Positions 1 through 6,697 of a stretch of 9,121 nucleotides of DNA are shown here, piece by piece (within the stretch, counting starts at the first letter, position 1; each line of letters opens with the position of its first letter). The stretch lies in the NCBI GenBank assembly GCA_003168295.1, contig PMST01000176.1:1-9121 (forward strand). The letters are read 5' to 3'. The notes below the pieces were generated by a model, which saw nothing but the letters and a program-made list of their open reading frames with translations, made no database searches and was not told where the DNA came from. The position numbers and the translations under genes are program-made. The stretch comes from Actinomycetota bacterium (lineage in GTDB: Bacteria > Actinomycetota > Actinomycetes > Streptosporangiales > Streptosporangiaceae).

Positions 1-5
1 ACTCT

Positions 6-376
6 TGGAGGTGGCGGGAATCGAACCCGCGTCCTTCAGTAACTCACCAGGGCTTCTCCGGGCGCAGCTTGCTGTGCTTTTCTCAGCCCCGGCGATCACG
101 CAAGCGAGACGCCGACAGGCTCAGCCACTGTTTGATGTCCCATCTGGCCCCGCGGCCGGGTCAGACGGTAAATCCTTCTAGCTGATGCCAGGCACCGGGT
201 CGAAGGCATCCCCGGGCTGACAGAACTCCTTAACTCGCCTTAAGCGGCGAGAGCGAGTTCAGTGCGCGATGTGTTGGCACTTATTGGTTTGCGGTCACAG
301 GATTAACGAGGTCACAACCGCAACCCTCGGCCCGCTTCACCTGGCTCGACCACCGAAGTCGAAACCGATCACCCCC
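6..376 (-). ncRNA. ssrA: tmRNA (transfer-messenger RNA)
   Basis: This is the RNA that, with SmpB, releases stalled ribosomes and tags the unfinished protein for proteolysis. The ends define it. The mature 5' end GGGGGTG (376-370) pairs over seven positions with CACCTCC (13-7). The third pair is G-U, the known alanine identity element for AlaRS. Next to the 5' end is the conserved GGTTTCGACT block. Near the 3' end is a T-arm with GCGGG/CCCGC around a TTCGATT loop. The discriminator is A (position 6); the next encoded bases are AGA, so CCA must be added enzymatically. A tag reading frame lies in the middle (240-278), and its stop sits in the loop of a 6-bp hairpin (234-239 with 246-251), as in helix H5 of other tmRNAs. 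The length of about 371 nt is normal. The gene lies downstream of its partner smpB, with one gene between them. The match of both ends and of internal landmarks makes the call very secure. Confidence 0.97.
240..278 (-). other. tmRNA proteolysis-tag reading frame
   Basis: The resume codon is GCC (278-276) and the frame reads ANTSRTELALAA, then TAA (242-240). Together with the alanine carried by the tmRNA itself, the tag added to stalled proteins would be AANTSRTELALAA. The LALAA end is the usual ClpXP-type degron. The bases before the resume codon are A-rich (AATAAGT), as expected for setting the resume point. The frame is not translated from its own start codon. Confidence 0.93.
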
Positions 377-774
377 GCTATTTAGTTGTCTGGCCGGTAC
401 GCCTAAGACATACCGCCGTACCCGACCGTACACTCACAACAGGCGGTAGCCAACTTAGATTCCCGGGCGGCGGAGGAAGCAGGGCTACAGCCGGAGGCGG
501 CAGGGCCACAAAAGAAGTGGCCCCTGCGGGCGCTGGCGGTGGCCGAAACGCACCCGCAGGGGCAGACCGGCAGGGTCGGAGCCGGTCTGATGGCCGGATC
601 TCCCCCGAGATGAGACCCGGACCCTCACGTTGACTGAGTCGCAACCCCCCAAGCGAAACCCCAGTCACAGGTAAGGACGCCGTTAGGCATCCACATGGTT
701 GCTTAGAGCGATCAAATTAAGCGCGACGGTCAGTTTTCGACGCGGTCAGTCACCGACTCGATCAGCCGGCTCGG
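377..774. other. gene-free stretch between the PBP homologue and ssrA
   Basis: No convincing gene lies in these 398 bp. The only sizeable open frame (378-668, minus) is low-complexity Pro/Ala/Arg with no family signal. The stretch holds the dense inverted repeats at 503-589 described separately and a weaker 5-bp hairpin at 598-611 (ATCTC/GAGAT). Next to ssrA there is an inverted repeat GGTACG (396-401) / CGTACC (417-422), and three copies of CGGTCAGT (starting at 727, 743 and 772) lie at the PBP end. The ssrA promoter must be here, read leftward. Weak candidates are CAACTA (388-383), which sits 6 nt before the mature 5' end, or TATGTC (412-407) with a leader trimmed by RNase P. Neither has a convincing -35 box. 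Confidence 0.7.
503..589 (-). terminator. chain of three overlapping hairpins, candidate terminator or structured RNA
   Basis: Read on the minus strand after the PBP stop, three perfect inverted repeats follow each other. The first has 9 bp (589-581 with 571-563, CAGACCGGC/GCCGGTCTG, 9-nt loop). The second has 11 bp (563-553 with 530-520, GCCCCTGCGGG/CCCGCAGGGGC, 22-nt loop). The third has 7 bp (523-517 with 509-503, GGGCCAC/GTGGCCC, 7-nt loop). The second and third share bases 520-523 and cannot both be complete. No T-run follows on either strand, so a classic intrinsic terminator is not seen. U-less hairpin terminators are often proposed for actinobacteria. The position between a leftward operon and ssrA fits termination, but an attenuator-like switch or a small RNA is possible. 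Confidence 0.45.
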
Positions 775-2937
775 TCAGTTGCCGACCGACGGGACGTGGC
801 TGAGCGCCTTGACGAACACGCCGGCTAGGGCGGCGGCGGATAGCTGGGCCGTTGGGCCCGACTCGAGCACGGTGAACGCGACGTCTCCGCGGTAACCGAC
901 GAACCAGCTCATCCAGCCTGACCCCGAATGGACCAGGCCGACCTGTCCGTAAACCGGCGCGCCCGGGGTGTTGGCCGCCTGCGCCGCGCCCGAGCTGACC
1001 GCGCTGCGCATCAGGCTGCGCAGCGCGGACAGGACGCCGGGGGCAATCGACATCCCCGGCTTGCTCACCGGATCGGTCGCGCCGGCGACGACCTGCGGCG
1101 CATGCCAGCGGCCTGAATCGACCTGCGCGGCGACCATGGCCATCGACAGCGGGCTGACCCGGACGTTGCCCTGGCCGATCGTCTCGGCGGCGAGGCCGGC
1201 GCCTAGCGCTCCGGGGGGGACCGACCCGGAGAAGAGGGGCACGGGGGAAGGCGACCAGCTCGCACCGATCCCGAAGGCCGCCACCACCTGGTCGAACCCG
1301 CCGGGGTGGAACCGTTCGGACATGCCCGCGAACGCGGTACCGCAGCCGTCGGCGAAATCGGCGCTGAACCGCTTCTCCTCGCCGGTGCCATCGCTGGTGA
1401 ACGTCTGGCCGCCGACGGTGAAGGAGTTCTCGCACGAGGTCTGGGTGGTCGCGGTCAGCCCGTCACTGAGCAGGGCGGCCGCCGACACGATGGTGAACGC
1501 CGTGCCCGGCGCCAGCTTCGCGGCCAGCGGGCCCGCCGCGGGGAGAACGCCAGAGCCCTGGTGCTGCGCCACCGCCAGGACCTGACCCGTCGAGGCCTGG
1601 ACAGCCACGATCTCGCCCGAGCTCGAGCTGGTGCCGAGCGCGTTCAAGGCGGCGTTCTGAACCTGGGAGCTGATCGTGGTGTGCACGGACGTGCCGGGGA
1701 CGCCCGGCCAGCGGGCCAGCACACCGGTCTGGGTCCCGCCGGAGTTTACCGCGACCACCTCGGTCGTGGGCGTGCCGAGGAGCTGACGCTGATAGGCCTG
1801 CTCAAGCCCGGACAGCCCGACCGTGGTCCCCGGCAGGTAGTACGCGCCGTCGGCCCGCAGCACCGGGTTGACCTCACTGCCCACCGTGCCGACCAAGCCG
1901 GTGGCTTCGGCTTGGAACAGCCGCTCCGACACCTTCTGAACCACCAGGCCCGGCACCTTACGGAGCTCGGCCCGCAGGCGAGCGTACGTGGTGGGGTCCA
2001 GGGTGGCCAGCCGGAAGAACTGGTTCGGCGGGGCCGCTGCGATCTGGCCGAGCACCTGGCCCGCCACCAGGCCGGTTTGCGCGGCGAAGGCCCGGGCCGT
2101 CGCCGCCTGACTGGCCAGCCGGGCAGGCCACACACCCACCTCGTACGCCGGAGCTGACAGCTCGAGCGGATCGCCCGCGGCGTCGAGCACGGCGGCCCGG
2201 GCCGGGAACTCGGTCACCATGGCCAGCCGCTCGCCCGGGCCCAGGCTCGGGTTGATGACGCTAGGGGCCCAGTCGACCTTCCAGGCCCCGTTGATCCGCC
2301 GCAGGCCGAACTGGCCGCGGTAGGTCCAGTTGTGTTCCGCTCCGGCGAGGCTGACCGATGCCGTGAAGGACGCCTGGGCGGTGCTGCCGTGCTGGACCAG
2401 CGAGTTCATCGACAGGACGAGCTGGGTGGCATCGACCTGCGCGAAGGCACCCTTCAGGTCGGCGGCCACGGTAACAGGCGCGGCCGTGGTCAGCGCCCCC
2501 GCGGCGGCGAACTGCTGCTGCTGCCAGTCGAGCAGGAACGCCTGGACGGCGGGCTCGGCGGACAGCTCCGAACCAAAACCGGTGGCCAGTCCGATGACGA
2601 GCACGCCAACGGCGACGATGGCGAACGCGGCGAGGCGGGCCCGCTTCGCCGCCCGGCGCGCGGGTGAAGACGTGCGGCGCGCGGGCGAAGACGCGGGCGC
2701 TGGCGAAGACGCGGATGCAGACGGCGGTGCGGGCGCGGGCGAAGACGGGTTCAGGGGGGGCGCGGGGGGGTTCAGGGGGGGCGCGGCGTCGCGGGAGCGG
2801 GGTGATGCGACGACACGGGAACCGGGGGGAAGGGCGGGACCGCCCTTCCTGGGGCCCAAGGGACCCCCGGGCCTGGCGTGGCCGCCACGCTCGCCGCGTT
2901 CGCTCGGAGGAGGGGACACGATTCGCCTGCCCGTCAC
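775..2937 (-). CDS. class B PBP homologue with all three catalytic motifs lost (pseudo-transpeptidase)
   Basis: The 720-residue protein has the layout of MecA-type class B penicillin-binding proteins. A Pro/Ser/Ala/Arg-rich cytoplasmic tail (1-98) is followed by one membrane segment (about 101-120), then an NTF2-like MecA_N domain (about 127-225, ending in the typical [17 protein letters not shown]). A dimerisation region (about 240-395) and a transpeptidase domain (about 440-710) complete it. Normal relatives crosslink peptidoglycan through SxxK, SxN and KTG. Here the aligned positions are T479-A-F-T482 (in PGTAFTIV), G531-C-G533 (in GCGTAFAG) and Q665-V-G667 (before the WFVGY strand). No SxxK occurs anywhere in residues 400-720. 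The surrounding fold is well kept ([24 protein letters not shown]), so this is not a decayed gene. The GTG start overlaps the smpB stop (GTGA), implying translational coupling. The family call is firm; lack of enzyme activity is inferred from the motifs. Confidence 0.88.
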   Translation of the reverse strand: MTGRRIVSPPPSERGERGGHARPGGPLGPRKGGPALPPGSRVVASPRSRDAAPPLNPPAPPLNPSSPAPAPPSASASSPAPASSPARRTSSPARRAAKRARLAAFAIVAVGVLVIGLATGFGSELSAEPAVQAFLLDWQQQQFAAAGALTTAAPVTVAADLKGAFAQVDATQLVLSMNSLVQHGSTAQASFTASVSLAGAEHNWTYRGQFGLRRINGAWKVDWAPSVINPSLGPGERLAMVTEFPARAAVLDAAGDPLELSAPAYEVGVWPARLASQAATARAFAAQTGLVAGQVLGQIAAAPPNQFFRLATLDPTTYARLRAELRKVPGLVVQKVSERLFQAEATGLVGTVGSEVNPVLRADGAYYLPGTTVGLSGLEQAYQRQLLGTPTTEVVAVNSGGTQTGVLARWPGVPGTSVHTTISSQVQNAALNALGTSSSSGEIVAVQASTGQVLAVAQHQGSGVLPAAGPLAAKLAPGTAFTIVSAAALLSDGLTATTQTSCENSFTVGGQTFTSDGTGEEKRFSADFADGCGTAFAGMSERFHPGGFDQVVAAFGIGASWSPSPVPLFSGSVPPGALGAGLAAETIGQGNVRVSPLSMAMVAAQVDSGRWHAPQVVAGATDPVSKPGMSIAPGVLSALRSLMRSAVSSGAAQAANTPGAPVYGQVGLVHSGSGWMSWFVGYRGDVAFTVLESGPTAQLSAAALAGVFVKALSHVPSVGN
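2653..2709 (-). repeat. SSPA repeats in the PBP cytoplasmic tail
   Basis: The motif Ser-Ser-Pro-Ala occurs three times (residues 77-80, 83-86 and 90-93), the last two followed by Arg-Arg. At DNA level this gives a recurring GGCGAAGACG-like word on the plus strand. The segment lies just before the membrane anchor, is probably disordered and basic, and could be a site for Ser/Thr phosphorylation or protein contacts. That role is inference only. Confidence 0.7.
2746..2781 (-). repeat. 21-bp tandem repeat with poly-C tracts in the PBP tail
   Basis: Two near-identical 21-bp units encode PPLNPPA and PPLNPSS (residues 53-66). On the plus strand the repeat contains three runs of seven G (2754-2760, 2764-2770, 2775-2781), i.e. 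C7 on the coding strand. Such runs within the 5' part of a gene are prone to slippage, which would put the rest of the protein out of frame before the membrane segment. Confidence 0.8.
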
Positions 2938-3398
2938 CTTCGCCGTTTCAGCGCCCGGTCCATTTCCCTGGTCGCATCGCGCTTGGCCAGGTCCTGACGC
3001 TTATCGTAGGTCCGCTTGCCGCGGCCGAGGCCCAGCTCCACCTTGACGTTCCCATCCCTGAAGTACAGCGAAAGCGGGACCAGGGTCAGGCCTTGCTCAG
3101 CGGTCTTGCTGACCAGGCGGTCGATCTCCTTGCGGTGCAGCAGGAGTTTCCTGATCCGGCGCGGGGCGTGATTGGTCCAGGTGCCCTGACCATACTCAGG
3201 AATATGGACGTTGTGCAGCCACACCTCGTCGTCGGAGATCTGCGCGAACCCCTCCCCCAGAGAGGCACGCCCGGCGCGCAGCGCCTTCACCTCGGTACCG
3301 GTCAGAACCAGGCCCGCCTCGTAGGTGTCCTCGATCTGGTAGTCGTGGTACGCGCGGCGGTTCCGGGCGATCACCTTCTGTCCCTGCTCCCGAGCCAC
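2934..3398 (-). CDS. smpB: SsrA-binding protein SmpB
   Basis: SmpB binds the tRNA-like part of tmRNA and carries it to stalled ribosomes, where its C-terminal tail lies in the empty mRNA channel. The 154-residue product has the family pattern throughout: [14 protein letters not shown] near the start, then [18 protein letters not shown] (about 26-43), and [10 protein letters not shown]. It ends in a strongly basic tail (about 125-154, containing [10 protein letters not shown] and ending ALKRRR). The start was set at the second of two adjacent GTG codons. The protein then begins MAREQGQK, as in relatives, and a purine-rich GAGGGGAGG (3413-3405) stands 6 nt upstream. The frame is open back to a GTG at 3443 inside ftsX, but those 15 extra residues would contain the ribosome binding site and do not look like SmpB. 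The gap to ftsX is 37 nt. The stop TGA overlaps the GTG of the PBP homologue. Confidence 0.96.
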   Translation of the reverse strand: MAREQGQKVIARNRRAYHDYQIEDTYEAGLVLTGTEVKALRAGRASLGEGFAQISDDEVWLHNVHIPEYGQGTWTNHAPRRIRKLLLHRKEIDRLVSKTAEQGLTLVPLSLYFRDGNVKVELGLGRGKRTYDKRQDLAKRDATREMDRALKRRR

Positions 3399-3404
3399 CA
3401 CGCC

Positions 3405-3413
3405 CCTCCCCTC
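3405..3413 (-). promoter_or_regulatory. ribosome binding site that fixes the smpB start
   Basis: GAGGGGAGG on the minus strand lies 6 nt before GTG at 3398-3396 and 3 nt before GTG at 3401-3399. It is the strongest Shine-Dalgarno-like match in this operon and argues against the longer smpB frame beginning at 3443. Confidence 0.7.
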
Positions 3414-3435
3414 GCCACGCCAGCCAGTGAGCAAC

Positions 3436-4347
3436 TCAGACACGCAGGTAGCGGCGCAAGGTCAGGAACGACGTCGCACCGCACAACACGACCGCCACGA
3501 CCATCGAGAACAAGATAACTTCAATCAGGTCACCGACGGACAAACCCACGTTGAACGAGAAGTACTGTTCCAGGCTATCTAGCATCAGTGACTTGACCGC
3601 CACCAGGAGCCCCGCTGCGATCGCCCAGCCGATCAGGCCGGCGATCGTTCCCTCGAGCAGGAACGGTAGCTGGATATAGAAGTTCGACGCCCCGACCAGC
3701 CGCATGATGGCGGTCTCCCGGCGGCGGTTGAACGCGGACAGCCTGATCGTGTTGGCCACCAGCAAGATCGCGGCCACGATCAGGATCAGCGCGATGATGA
3801 CCACGGCGTTCCGCGCGCCGTCAAGCAGCCGGTAGAACTTGTCCAGGATGGTCATCTCGTCGACCACGGTCTCGACCCCCTGCGCGCCGGTCACCGCGCT
3901 GGCCACGATGTTGTAGTCGGCCTCGGGATTCTTCAGCTTCACCTCGAACGAGTCGGGGATGTCGCCTTCCTGGGTGTCCTGGACCAGGGCAGGCTCGTTG
4001 GAGAAGTACTGCCTGAACTCGGTGTAGGCCTGCTGCTGGCTCACGTAGTAGACGTTCTCGACCTGCGGCATGGACGCGAGCTGGGCGTGCAGCTGGGCCC
4101 GCTGGGCCACGGTGGAGGGGCCGTTCTGCTGACACTGCGGCTGCGGGCTCGTCTTGATGCACAGGTAGATCGACAGCTCGACCTTCCCCTGCCAGTAGGT
4201 CCGCGTCCGGTCCACCTGCTTGACGAAGAGCAGACCCGTGCCGAGCAGGGAAAGGCTGATGGCCACGACCACGATGAGCGCCATCGTCATGGTCAGATTC
4301 CGGCGCAGCCCGATCCAGATCTCGGAGAAGACGAACTGTGAACGCAT
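3436..4347 (-). CDS. ftsX: cell division protein FtsX
   Basis: FtsX is the membrane half of the FtsEX complex, an ABC-type machine that turns ATP hydrolysis by FtsE into activation of peptidoglycan hydrolases outside the cell during division. The 303-residue product begins [17 protein letters not shown], typical of actinobacterial FtsX. It has four membrane segments (about 22-43, 180-201, 228-250, 272-296) and one large external loop (about 45-178). The cytoplasmic element [15 protein letters not shown] (about 207-221) is the FtsX/MacB-like coupling segment. Two cysteines in the loop (63 and 72) could form a disulfide. ATG at 4347-4345 is preceded by GAGGGA at a somewhat long spacing. The gene follows ftsE after 72 nt and precedes smpB. 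No M23 or NlpC/P60 hydrolase partner is encoded in this window. Confidence 0.96.
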   Translation of the reverse strand: MRSQFVFSEIWIGLRRNLTMTMALIVVVAISLSLLGTGLLFVKQVDRTRTYWQGKVELSIYLCIKTSPQPQCQQNGPSTVAQRAQLHAQLASMPQVENVYYVSQQQAYTEFRQYFSNEPALVQDTQEGDIPDSFEVKLKNPEADYNIVASAVTGAQGVETVVDEMTILDKFYRLLDGARNAVVIIALILIVAAILLVANTIRLSAFNRRRETAIMRLVGASNFYIQLPFLLEGTIAGLIGWAIAAGLLVAVKSLMLDSLEQYFSFNVGLSVGDLIEVILFSMVVAVVLCGATSFLTLRRYLRV

Positions 4348-4419
4348 TCTGGCTGATCCCTCGGTAGTCCTAGGTTCGGCGGGGCGACGCGGCTATGGCA
4401 CCGGCCCGGTGACCAAAGG

Positions 4420-5109
4420 TCAGTATGCCTGGCCGTACACCCCGCGCGACTGATCTCGGACAACCTTGCCGTATTCAAGCTCGACGACCCGCTTGCGCAT
4501 CGAGTCGACGATGGCCGCGTCATGAGTCGCCATCACGACGGTCGTACCTGTCCTGTTGATCCGGTCGAGCACCTTCATGATGCCGATCGAGGTCGCCGGG
4601 TCGATGTTCCCGGTCGGCTCGTCGGCGAGCAGGATCATCGGCCGGTTGACGAACGCGCGCGCCATCGCGACCCGCTGCTGCTCGCCGCCGGACAGCTCGT
4701 CGGGCATGCGGTCATGCTTGCCCTCCAAGCCCACCAGGTCGATCACCTCGGGGACGACCTTGCGGATAAAGCGCCGGTTCTTGCCGATGACTTCCAAGGC
4801 GAACGCCACATTCTGGTAGACGCTCTTATTCGGCAGCAGCCGGAAATCCTGGAACACGCAGCCGATACGCCGTCGCAGGTACGGGACCTTCCAATTCGTG
4901 AGTCGCGCGAGATCACGGCCGGCCACGTGGATTCTGCCGTCGGAAGGCCGCTCCTCCTTCAGGACCAGCCGGAGGAAGGTCGACTTCCCCGACCCGGACG
5001 GGCCGACGAGAAAAACGAACTCTCCCTTGGTGACCTCGATGTTCACGCTCTCCAGCGCGGGACGGCTCTGATTCGGGTAGACCTTTGTGACGTTATCGAA
5101 GTTGATCAC
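4420..5109 (-). CDS. ftsE: cell division ATP-binding protein FtsE
   Basis: FtsE is the cytoplasmic ATPase of the FtsEX division complex. The 229-residue product shows every ABC ATPase element: Walker A GPSGSGKS (36-43), Q-loop in VFQDFRLL (Gln87), signature LSGGEQQR (139-146), Walker B ILLADEP (159-165) and the switch His196 in ATHD. The ending [11 protein letters not shown] is typical of actinobacterial FtsE. The start was set at GTG 5109-5107 because the protein then begins (M)[10 protein letters not shown] as in relatives and has the usual length. The frame is open to a TTG at 5160, but the 17 extra residues do not fit the family. No good Shine-Dalgarno sequence precedes the GTG; TGTGAT six bases upstream could be a -10 box for a leaderless message, but this is weak. 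It is the first gene of the leftward ftsE-ftsX-smpB-PBP block. Confidence 0.96.
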   Translation of the reverse strand: MINFDNVTKVYPNQSRPALESVNIEVTKGEFVFLVGPSGSGKSTFLRLVLKEERPSDGRIHVAGRDLARLTNWKVPYLRRRIGCVFQDFRLLPNKSVYQNVAFALEVIGKNRRFIRKVVPEVIDLVGLEGKHDRMPDELSGGEQQRVAMARAFVNRPMILLADEPTGNIDPATSIGIMKVLDRINRTGTTVVMATHDAAIVDSMRKRVVELEYGKVVRDQSRGVYGQAY

Positions 5110-5277
5110 GGGACCATCACATCGATGTAGGCGGAAGACAACCCCGGCAGTCGCCGCCAACCTGCGACGACATGCGGGTAACCTGGATAGGCCAGGGAAC
5201 AGTCTAGAGGGAAACTGGCAGCTAAGGCCTTACATCACGGCAAGTGCCGTGGCGCGGGCCAGGGCGGAAGGGGTTCC
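5110..5277. promoter_or_regulatory. divergent intergenic region with two adjacent palindromes
   Basis: This 168-bp stretch separates ftsE (leftward) from the small Cys/His-rich gene (rightward), so it should hold both promoters. A perfect 10-bp palindrome TAAGGCCTTA (5223-5232) is followed three bases later by a perfect dyad CACGGCA-AG-TGCCGTG (5236-5251), which as RNA could form a 6-bp hairpin with an AAGT loop. On the minus strand TAGACT (5206-5201) is a fair -10 match for ftsE but lacks a recognisable -35. I could not assign a clear promoter for the rightward gene. Confidence 0.5.
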
Positions 5278-5463
5278 ATGAGCTGTGAGCACTTGATCTG
5301 TGCGAACTGCGCTGGGCCGGTAGGCGAAGGTCGGTGCCCGGCGTGTCGCGCATCGCGACAGCACGTTCACCATGAGCATTCGGGCGCCAGCCCGCAGCTG
5401 ATTATCGGGGCCGTCCTCGTGCTGAGCCTGCTGCTCCTGCTGGCCCTGCACCTCGCCAGCTAA
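5278..5463 (+). CDS. small Cys/His-rich membrane protein, zinc-ribbon-like
   Basis: This 61-residue protein has two CxxC pairs (Cys8/Cys11 and Cys20/Cys23, eight residues apart) plus Cys3, an arrangement that suggests a small zinc knuckle. A His cluster follows (29, 31, 32, 34), and then one hydrophobic C-terminal membrane segment (about 40-59). The start ATG is preceded by GGAAGGGG at a good distance. The gene is divergent from ftsE and convergent with prfB, whose stop lies 45 bp away. The function is unknown to me. The layout suggests a tail-anchored protein with a metal-binding or redox-active head in the cytoplasm; topology and metal binding are inferred. The two CxxC pairs, the clear ribosome binding site and the stop just before prfB make a real gene likely. 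I believe similar short proteins exist near prfB in other actinomycetes but cannot confirm it here. Confidence 0.8.
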   Translation: MSCEHLICANCAGPVGEGRCPACRASRQHVHHEHSGASPQLIIGAVLVLSLLLLLALHLAS

Positions 5464-5508
5464 CCCTGGAGCCAGCTGAGCTACTGGCGGGCGCGGAGCG
5501 CGCTCGAG
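5464..5508. terminator. short convergent gap with small inverted repeats
   Basis: The 45-bp gap between two converging genes holds a 5-bp stem GCCAG/CTGGC (5471-5475 with 5484-5488) and a 10-bp palindrome GAGCGCGCTC (5496-5505). An 11-bp near-perfect direct repeat GAGCTACyGGC (5478-5488 and 5506-5516) spans the gap into the end of prfB. These could serve as a weak bidirectional terminator; no T-run is present. Confidence 0.3.
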
Positions 5509-6615
5509 CTACCGGCCGCTCTGGCGCATCCAGCGGATTTCCGCGTCGATGAACTCGTCGATCTCCCCGTCCAGGACCGAGACCGCATTCCCCGTCTCCA
5601 TTCCCGTCCGTACGTCCTTCACGTTCTGGTACGGGTACAGGACGTAGTTGCGGATCTGGGTGCCCCAGGCCCGGCCGCCGTCGCCGCGCAGGGCGGCCAT
5701 CTCCTCGGCCTCTTCCTGCCGCCGCCGCTCAAGCAGCTTGGACTGCAGCACGGCCATCGCCGACGCGCGGTTCTGGATCTGGCTGCGCTCGTTCTGGCAC
5801 GAGACCACGATCCCGGTGGGCAGGTGGGTGATGCGGACCGCCGAGTCGGTCGTGTTCACACCCTGGCCGCCTGGACCGCTCGACCGGAACACGTCCACCC
5901 TGATGTCGTCATCGTTGATGTCGATGTGATCGGTCTGCTCCACCACCGGCGTCACGTCCACGCCGGCGAACGAGGTCTGCCTGCGTCCCTGGTTGTCGTA
6001 CTTGGAGATCCGGACCATCCGGTGCGTGCCGTGCTCGCCGCGCAGCGTTCCGTAGGCGTAGGGCGCGTTCACCGCGAACGTGGTCGACTTGATCCCGGCC
6101 TCTTCCGCGTACGAGGTGTCGTACACCTCGGTCGGGAACTTGTGCCGCTCCGCCCAGCGCAGGTACATCCGCATCAGGTTCTCCGCGAAGTCCGCGGCGT
6201 CCGCGCCGCCGGCCTGCGCGTTGATCGAGATCAGGGCCTCCCGGGCGTCGTACTCGCCGGCCAGCAGGGTGCGCACCTCGAGCTGGTCGATCTCGGCGCG
6301 GAGCGCGGCGAGATCGCGAACCGCCTCGATCCGGGTCGGCTCGTCGCTTTCGCTCTCGGCCAGGTCGAACAGCACTCCGGTGTCGCCGAGCCGCTGGTGC
6401 AGTGCGGTCAGCCGGGCCAGCTCGGCCTCCAGGTAGGACAGTCGGCGGGTCACCTTCTGCGCCCGGTCCTGGTCAGCCCAAAGCCCGGGGTCGGCGGCCT
6501 GCTCACGCAAGCCATCCGCCTCGGTCTGCATAGCTCCGGGGTCGAGCACCGCCTCTATGCTGGCGAGCTTCGACGTCAGTGCCGCGATCTCATCGGCGGG
6601 ATCGGTACCTGCCAT
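5509..6615 (-). CDS. prfB: peptide chain release factor 2 (RF2) with an altered stop-reading tripeptide
   Basis: RF2 reads UGA and UAA and triggers peptide release. The 368-residue product starts [13 protein letters not shown], has the helical N-terminal domain (about 1-110), then the codon-recognition domain with GTHRMVR. The GGQ catalytic motif is in [10 protein letters not shown] (Gly249-Gly250-Gln251), and the C-terminal part includes [11 protein letters not shown]. At the position of the family's SPF tripeptide (205-207 in E. coli) this protein has Ser204-Lys205-Tyr206, read from clean codons TCC AAG TAC. The frame is continuous, so the programmed +1 frameshift of E. coli prfB is absent. 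The frame stays open upstream to 6852, but only the ATG at 6615 gives a normal N-terminus. There is no Shine-Dalgarno sequence; TAGGCT lies 7 nt before the ATG, suggesting a leaderless message. The gene ends in TAG, a codon read by RF1 and not by RF2. Confidence 0.96.
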   Translation of the reverse strand: MAGTDPADEIAALTSKLASIEAVLDPGAMQTEADGLREQAADPGLWADQDRAQKVTRRLSYLEAELARLTALHQRLGDTGVLFDLAESESDEPTRIEAVRDLAALRAEIDQLEVRTLLAGEYDAREALISINAQAGGADAADFAENLMRMYLRWAERHKFPTEVYDTSYAEEAGIKSTTFAVNAPYAYGTLRGEHGTHRMVRISKYDNQGRRQTSFAGVDVTPVVEQTDHIDINDDDIRVDVFRSSGPGGQGVNTTDSAVRITHLPTGIVVSCQNERSQIQNRASAMAVLQSKLLERRRQEEAEEMAALRGDGGRAWGTQIRNYVLYPYQNVKDVRTGMETGNAVSVLDGEIDEFIDAEIRWMRQSGR

Positions 6616-6622
6616 GCAGGCA

Positions 6623-6628
6623 AGCCTA
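6623..6628 (-). promoter_or_regulatory. probable -10 box of a leaderless prfB transcript
   Basis: TAGGCT matches the actinobacterial TAnnnT pattern and is separated by exactly 7 nt from the A of the prfB ATG. Transcription from it would begin at or next to the start codon. No ribosome binding site is visible, which fits. A clear -35 box was not found. Confidence 0.5.
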
Positions 6629-6691
6629 CGCCAGTGGCGCGGGCCGCACTCCCAACCAGCAGTGCCCGCGAAACCCGGCGCCCAAACCCGG

Positions 6692-6697
6692 TATCCT
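6692..6697 (+). promoter_or_regulatory. probable -10 box of a leaderless lipoprotein transcript
   Basis: TATCCT fits TAnnnT and stands 8 nt before GTG at 6706-6708. A transcript starting there would begin at the GTG with no leader. No Shine-Dalgarno sequence and no good -35 box are seen. It faces away from the prfB box; the two hexamers are 63 bp apart. Confidence 0.5.

Noticed and set aside
378..668. 96-residue open frame on the minus strand between ssrA and the PBP gene
   Set aside because: The composition is Pro/Ala/Arg-rich low complexity, there is no ribosome binding site or family motif, and it runs through the hairpin cluster; this is typical of chance frames in high-GC DNA.
627..696. 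Tiny Trp-containing frame (ATG at 696, 23 residues) that might be a leader peptide
   Set aside because: It has no Shine-Dalgarno sequence, the Trp codons are scattered and no biosynthetic gene follows.
377..774. Possible tRNA, riboswitch or CRISPR array in the gene-free stretch
   Set aside because: No cloverleaf, no known riboswitch consensus and no regularly spaced repeats could be recognised; only inverted repeats and short words are present.
746..1435. 229-residue minus-strand frame overlapping the PBP gene
   Set aside because: Arg-rich shadow of the PBP reading frame; the overlapping frame carries clear PBP domain sequence.
2664..3518. Long plus-strand frame antisense to the PBP start, smpB and the ftsX end
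   Set aside because: It is antisense to well-supported genes, and its regular Lys/Arg/Gly pattern only mirrors the repeats of the PBP tail.
5110..5160. TTG start for a 246-residue FtsE
   Set aside because: The 17 added residues do not match FtsE, whereas GTG at 5109 gives the usual 229-residue protein.
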